Origin: Pseudomonadota bacterium
Lineage (GTDB): Bacteria > Pseudomonadota > Gammaproteobacteria > Pseudomonadales > Halieaceae
Length of the DNA: 20,441 bases
Assembly (NCBI GenBank): GCA_030591305.1
Contig: JAUVBI010000023.1
Span: 1 to 20,441, forward strand
Reading direction: 5' to 3'
Shown: positions 16,691 through 20,441 of the stretch, in pieces
How positions within the stretch are numbered: the stretch's first letter is position 1
How the letters are laid out: each line of letters starts with the position of its first letter
Translations under genes and position numbers: made by a program
The notes under the pieces: model-generated
The model's database searches: none
Told to the model about the DNA's origin: nothing
The model's input: only the letters and a program-made list of their open reading frames with translations

Positions 16691-17800
16691 ATGAGTTTGA
16701 ATTCTTCAAAAAAAGTAATCGTCGGGATGTCGGGTGGCGTGGATTCTTCTGTCGCAGCACTTCTGCTACGCGAACAGGGCTATGCTGTGGAAGGCCTCTT
16801 TATGAAGAACTGGGAGGAGGACGACGGCACGGAGTACTGTACGGCGAAGGAGGATTTTGCCGATGCCCAGGCGGTTGCTGATTCATTGGGCATTACGTTA
16901 CACGGTGCCAACTTTGCCGCAGAGTACTGGGATAATGTGTTCGAGCATTTCCTGGAAGAATACCGCAATGGACGCACGCCCAACCCCGATATCCTGTGTA
17001 ATCGGGAGATCAAGTTTAAAGCCTTTCTTGAGTACGCATTGGCACTCGGTGCAGACTACATCGCAACGGGACACTACACCCGGCGCGGTGAAGCACTGGG
17101 CAAGGCCACCTTACTCAAGGGGTTGGATGGCAATAAGGATCAAAGCTATTTTTTACACGCTGTGGGACATCAAGAGCTGGAGAAAACACTGTTCCCTGTG
17201 GGTGAAATTGAAAAACCAGAAGTTCGCAAGCTGGCCGAGCAGCACGGCCTTGTCACCCACAATAAGAAAGACTCCACCGGTATATGTTTTATTGGTGAGC
17301 GCCGCTTCAGTGATTTTTTGAGACAGTATATCCCGGCACAGGCGGGAGAAATTCACGCGCTGGAAGATGGCGAACTGTTGGGGCAACACCAGGGCTTGAT
17401 GTACCACACTATCGGGCAGCGCCAGGGCCTGGGTATTGGCGGCACGGCTAACCACGGTGATGAACCCTGGTATGTGGTGGAAAAAGATCTGGCGAACAAT
17501 GTTTTGCTGGTGGCACAGGGCAACAACCACCCTGCCCTGTTTAAATCTACGCTGACCACCGGCGATGTATTCTGGGTATCCGGTGGGGAGCCCAAAGCAT
17601 CACCCGACCAAAATTCGCTGCCTTTGTCGGCAAAGGTACGCTATCGGCAAGCCGACCAGGATTGCACGCTCAGTACCATTACAGGCGGCTACCGGGTAAA
17701 CTTTGATCAACCCCAGCGCGCGGTAACACCCGGGCAGTCGGTTGTCTTTTATCAGGGCGACCTCTGTCTGGGTGGTGGCGTTATCGAGAGCACGCAATAG
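16691..17800 (+). CDS. mnmA: tRNA-specific 2-thiouridylase MnmA
   Basis: MnmA inserts sulfur at C2 of the wobble uridine (U34) of tRNA for Lys, Glu and Gln, using ATP and a persulfide relay. The 369-aa product has the PP-loop SGGVDSS (14-20) and both catalytic cysteines, C103 (ILCNREIKF) and C199 (STGICFIGE), close to C102/C199 of E. coli. The start at 16691 gives the canonical length; an in-frame GTG at 16619 would place coding sequence inside the inverted repeat and is rejected. The site just upstream has no good Shine-Dalgarno sequence. The stop is immediately followed by the hflD ATG with no intervening base. Confidence 0.98.
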   Translation: MSLNSSKKVIVGMSGGVDSSVAALLLREQGYAVEGLFMKNWEEDDGTEYCTAKEDFADAQAVADSLGITLHGANFAAEYWDNVFEHFLEEYRNGRTPNPDILCNREIKFKAFLEYALALGADYIATGHYTRRGEALGKATLLKGLDGNKDQSYFLHAVGHQELEKTLFPVGEIEKPEVRKLAEQHGLVTHNKKDSTGICFIGERRFSDFLRQYIPAQAGEIHALEDGELLGQHQGLMYHTIGQRQGLGIGGTANHGDEPWYVVEKDLANNVLLVAQGNNHPALFKSTLTTGDVFWVSGGEPKASPDQNSLPLSAKVRYRQADQDCTLSTITGGYRVNFDQPQRAVTPGQSVVFYQGDLCLGGGVIESTQ

Positions 17801-18442
17801 ATGGCCAAATCTTCAAGCAAAATAGAGCAGCAGGCAATTGCACTGGCCGGTGTCGCCCAGGCGGCTCGCATGGTGGACCAGATATCCAAAAGTGGCAGCT
17901 ATCCTGTCGATTTTCTGGAGCCCTCCATAAACAGTCTTTTTGTTTTTGATATGGACAAAGCTGAGGATTTGTTCGGGGGTATTGGCGGGGTAAAGCTTGG
18001 GCTGCAAAATCTGAGCAGTATTCTGGCCAGCCGACAGGCTCCGGAAACCCGGGATGTGGTGCGTTATGTTTTTAGTATTCTTCATCTTGAAAGACAGTTC
18101 GCCACCAATCCAGAGATGCAGGCCATCGTGCACTCTCGCCTTGAGCACGCCAGTTTTAAATCAGAACACTTCGCGGGCCATATACACGATGTCTGCCACA
18201 GTGTCTCCGCCATTTACCAGGACACGCTGAGTCACCTGCGTTTTCGCATTAAAGTCAACGGCAGTGCAACGCACCTGCAAAACACGCGGAATGCAGACAT
18301 TATCCGATCCCTGTTGCTGGCCGGTATACGGTCGGCTTTTTTGTGGCGTCAACTGGGCGGCAAGCGCTGGAAACTGTTGATGCAACGAAAACATTTGCTA
18401 GAGGCCTCCCAGAGGCTGTCACGCACTCTCGAGCTAGTGTAA
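17801..18442 (+). CDS. hflD: high frequency lysogenization protein HflD homolog
   Basis: This 213-aa protein has exactly the family length and is recognised by overall sequence (for example IALAGVAQAARMVDQI near the N-terminus and IRSLLLAGIRSAFLWRQLGG near the C-terminus) and by its classic position between mnmA and purB. In E. coli HflD affects lambda CII stability and is membrane-peripheral; its housekeeping role is not well defined. It starts on the base after the mnmA stop, implying translational coupling. purB begins 24 nt downstream. Confidence 0.94.
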   Translation: MAKSSSKIEQQAIALAGVAQAARMVDQISKSGSYPVDFLEPSINSLFVFDMDKAEDLFGGIGGVKLGLQNLSSILASRQAPETRDVVRYVFSILHLERQFATNPEMQAIVHSRLEHASFKSEHFAGHIHDVCHSVSAIYQDTLSHLRFRIKVNGSATHLQNTRNADIIRSLLLAGIRSAFLWRQLGGKRWKLLMQRKHLLEASQRLSRTLELV

Positions 18443-18466
18443 AATTTCGACTTTTTGGAGTACTAA

Positions 18467-19840
<1,374 letters not shown>

Positions 19841-19881
19841 TAGTGAGTCACACCATTGAAGGTCTTCATCCTACATAGTGA

Positions 19882-19998
19882 GCGGTTTGGATCTTTGTAG
19901 CCTTTGCAGGACCGTCAGCGGCCAGGGACGGCCGCTGACGAGCCCACATGGATGTGCTTGTAGCGTGTCCGGCAAAGGCTACAAAGGTTCAAACTGCG
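19882..19998. repeat. composite palindromic repeat element (purB-roxA gap)
   Basis: The terminal arms (19882-19907 and 19972-19998) share CTTTGTAGCCTTTGC and continue outward with transition-type mismatches. Nested inside are a 10-bp perfect hairpin GTCAGCGGCC / GGCCGCTGAC with loop AGGGAC (19914-19939), and CACATGGATGTG (19945-19956). There is no open reading frame and no U-tract. Architecture (long imperfect terminal repeats enclosing short GGA-loop hairpins) matches the element at 16496-16669, although the sequences differ. Confidence 0.78.
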
Positions 19999-20026
19999 AA
20001 TTCATAGAGGCAGACTAAATCTAGCA

Positions 20027-20441
20027 ATGAAACTCAATCTGGACATCGATAACTTCCTTAGTGAATACTGGCAGAAAAAGCCCTTACTAATCCCCAATGC
20101 CGTCCCGAATTTCGTCCCTCCCATAGACGCCAATGAGCTCGCCGGCCTCGCCATGGAAGACGATGTCGAGTCACGTATTATTGACACTCTCCCCGGTACT
20201 TGGGGGCTACATCACGGGCCGTTTGATGAGTCCGGTTTTTTGCGCAATACGCCCTGGACCTTGCTGGTACAGGCCGTAGACCAGCACGTGCAAGATGTTG
20301 CAGGCTTGCTGAACCTGGTGGATTTTCTTCCCAGCTGGCGCGTTGACGATGTCATGGTGAGTTATGCGGTAGATGGCGGCAGTGTCGGCCCTCACTACGA
20401 TAACTACGATGTATTTTTGTTACAGGGTGAAGGCGAGCGCC
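20027..20441 (+). CDS. roxA: ribosomal oxygenase RoxA, 50S ribosomal protein L16 arginine hydroxylase (partial)
   Basis: This JmjC/cupin 2-oxoglutarate- and Fe(II)-dependent oxygenase (YcfD/RoxA) hydroxylates an arginine of ribosomal protein L16. The first 138 codons are present and the gene runs off the right edge. Family features include YWQKKPLLIPNAV, DELAGLAMED-like NELAGLAMEDDVESRI, and the iron-binding HxD in GPHYDNYDVFLLQGEG; the distal histidine is beyond the window. It starts at ATG 20027, downstream of the palindromic element. In E. coli it lies in the same neighbourhood, separated from purB by phoPQ, which is absent here. Confidence 0.95.
   Translation, partial: MKLNLDIDNFLSEYWQKKPLLIPNAVPNFVPPIDANELAGLAMEDDVESRIIDTLPGTWGLHHGPFDESGFLRNTPWTLLVQAVDQHVQDVAGLLNLVDFLPSWRVDDVMVSYAVDGGSVGPHYDNYDVFLLQGEGER

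Noticed and set aside
19914..19998. Intrinsic terminator of purB
   Set aside because: The hairpin is strong but no U-tract follows it, and it is nested in a larger palindromic repeat, so it is better described as a repeat element.

Overview
The window looks like chromosomal DNA of a gammaproteobacterium with moderate GC content. The flanks carry a housekeeping gene order familiar from Pseudomonas and the enterics: clpA-clpS on the left, and icd / rluE-mnmA-hflD-purB-roxA on the right. Catalytic residues of MnmA, PurB, Icd and ClpS fall at or within one residue of their E. coli numbering, apart from a shorter or longer N-terminus. The accessory gene content (mannose use, a DUF3604 lipoprotein, acyl-CoA chemistry) would suit a marine heterotroph of the Cellvibrionales type. 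That placement is an inference and cannot be settled from this sequence alone.

Layout. (1) Positions 1-1567, minus strand: the N-terminal half of clpA and all of clpS, with a TATAAT promoter upstream of clpS. (2) Positions 1731-5142, minus strand: a tight three-gene sugar operon, FucP-type transporter > PfkB fructokinase > AGE-family isomerase. Both junctions are 4-nt overlaps. The genes imply mannose (or a related hexose) uptake, isomerisation to fructose and phosphorylation to fructose-6-phosphate. (3) Positions 5269-8828, minus strand: an acyl-CoA ligase behind a DUF3604 lipoprotein. Diverging from these is an AT-rich membrane di-iron hydroxylase/desaturase (8983-9693). The divergent gap carries a perfect inverted repeat lying inside the likely DUF3604 promoter. 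(4) Positions 9705-12904, minus strand: a three-oxidoreductase cluster (beta-hydroxyacid dehydrogenase > aldehyde dehydrogenase > SDR). It faces a divergent regulator gene (13007-14044, plus) that encodes two MarR winged-helix domains in one chain, followed by a small carboxymuconolactone-decarboxylase-family gene. A perfect 16-bp palindrome lies between regulator and cluster and overlaps the -35 of the cluster's likely promoter. (5) Positions 14504-14529: a perfect bidirectional terminator separates this region from icd. (6) Positions 14550-20441: icd (minus), then rluE, mnmA, hflD, purB and the start of roxA (plus).

Region-level reading: about 13 kb of catabolic genes sits between clpS and icd, where pseudomonads have cspD and little else. 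Within the right-hand housekeeping block, the two larger gaps (rluE-mnmA and purB-roxA) each hold a composite palindromic element. Each has long imperfect terminal inverted repeats whose mismatches are mostly wobble-compatible, and each encloses small hairpins with GGA in the loop. These elements, the two-headed MarR regulator with its palindrome, and the operator-like repeat at 8905-8922 are the least ordinary signals here. No transposase, integrase, CRISPR array, tRNA or rRNA was seen.
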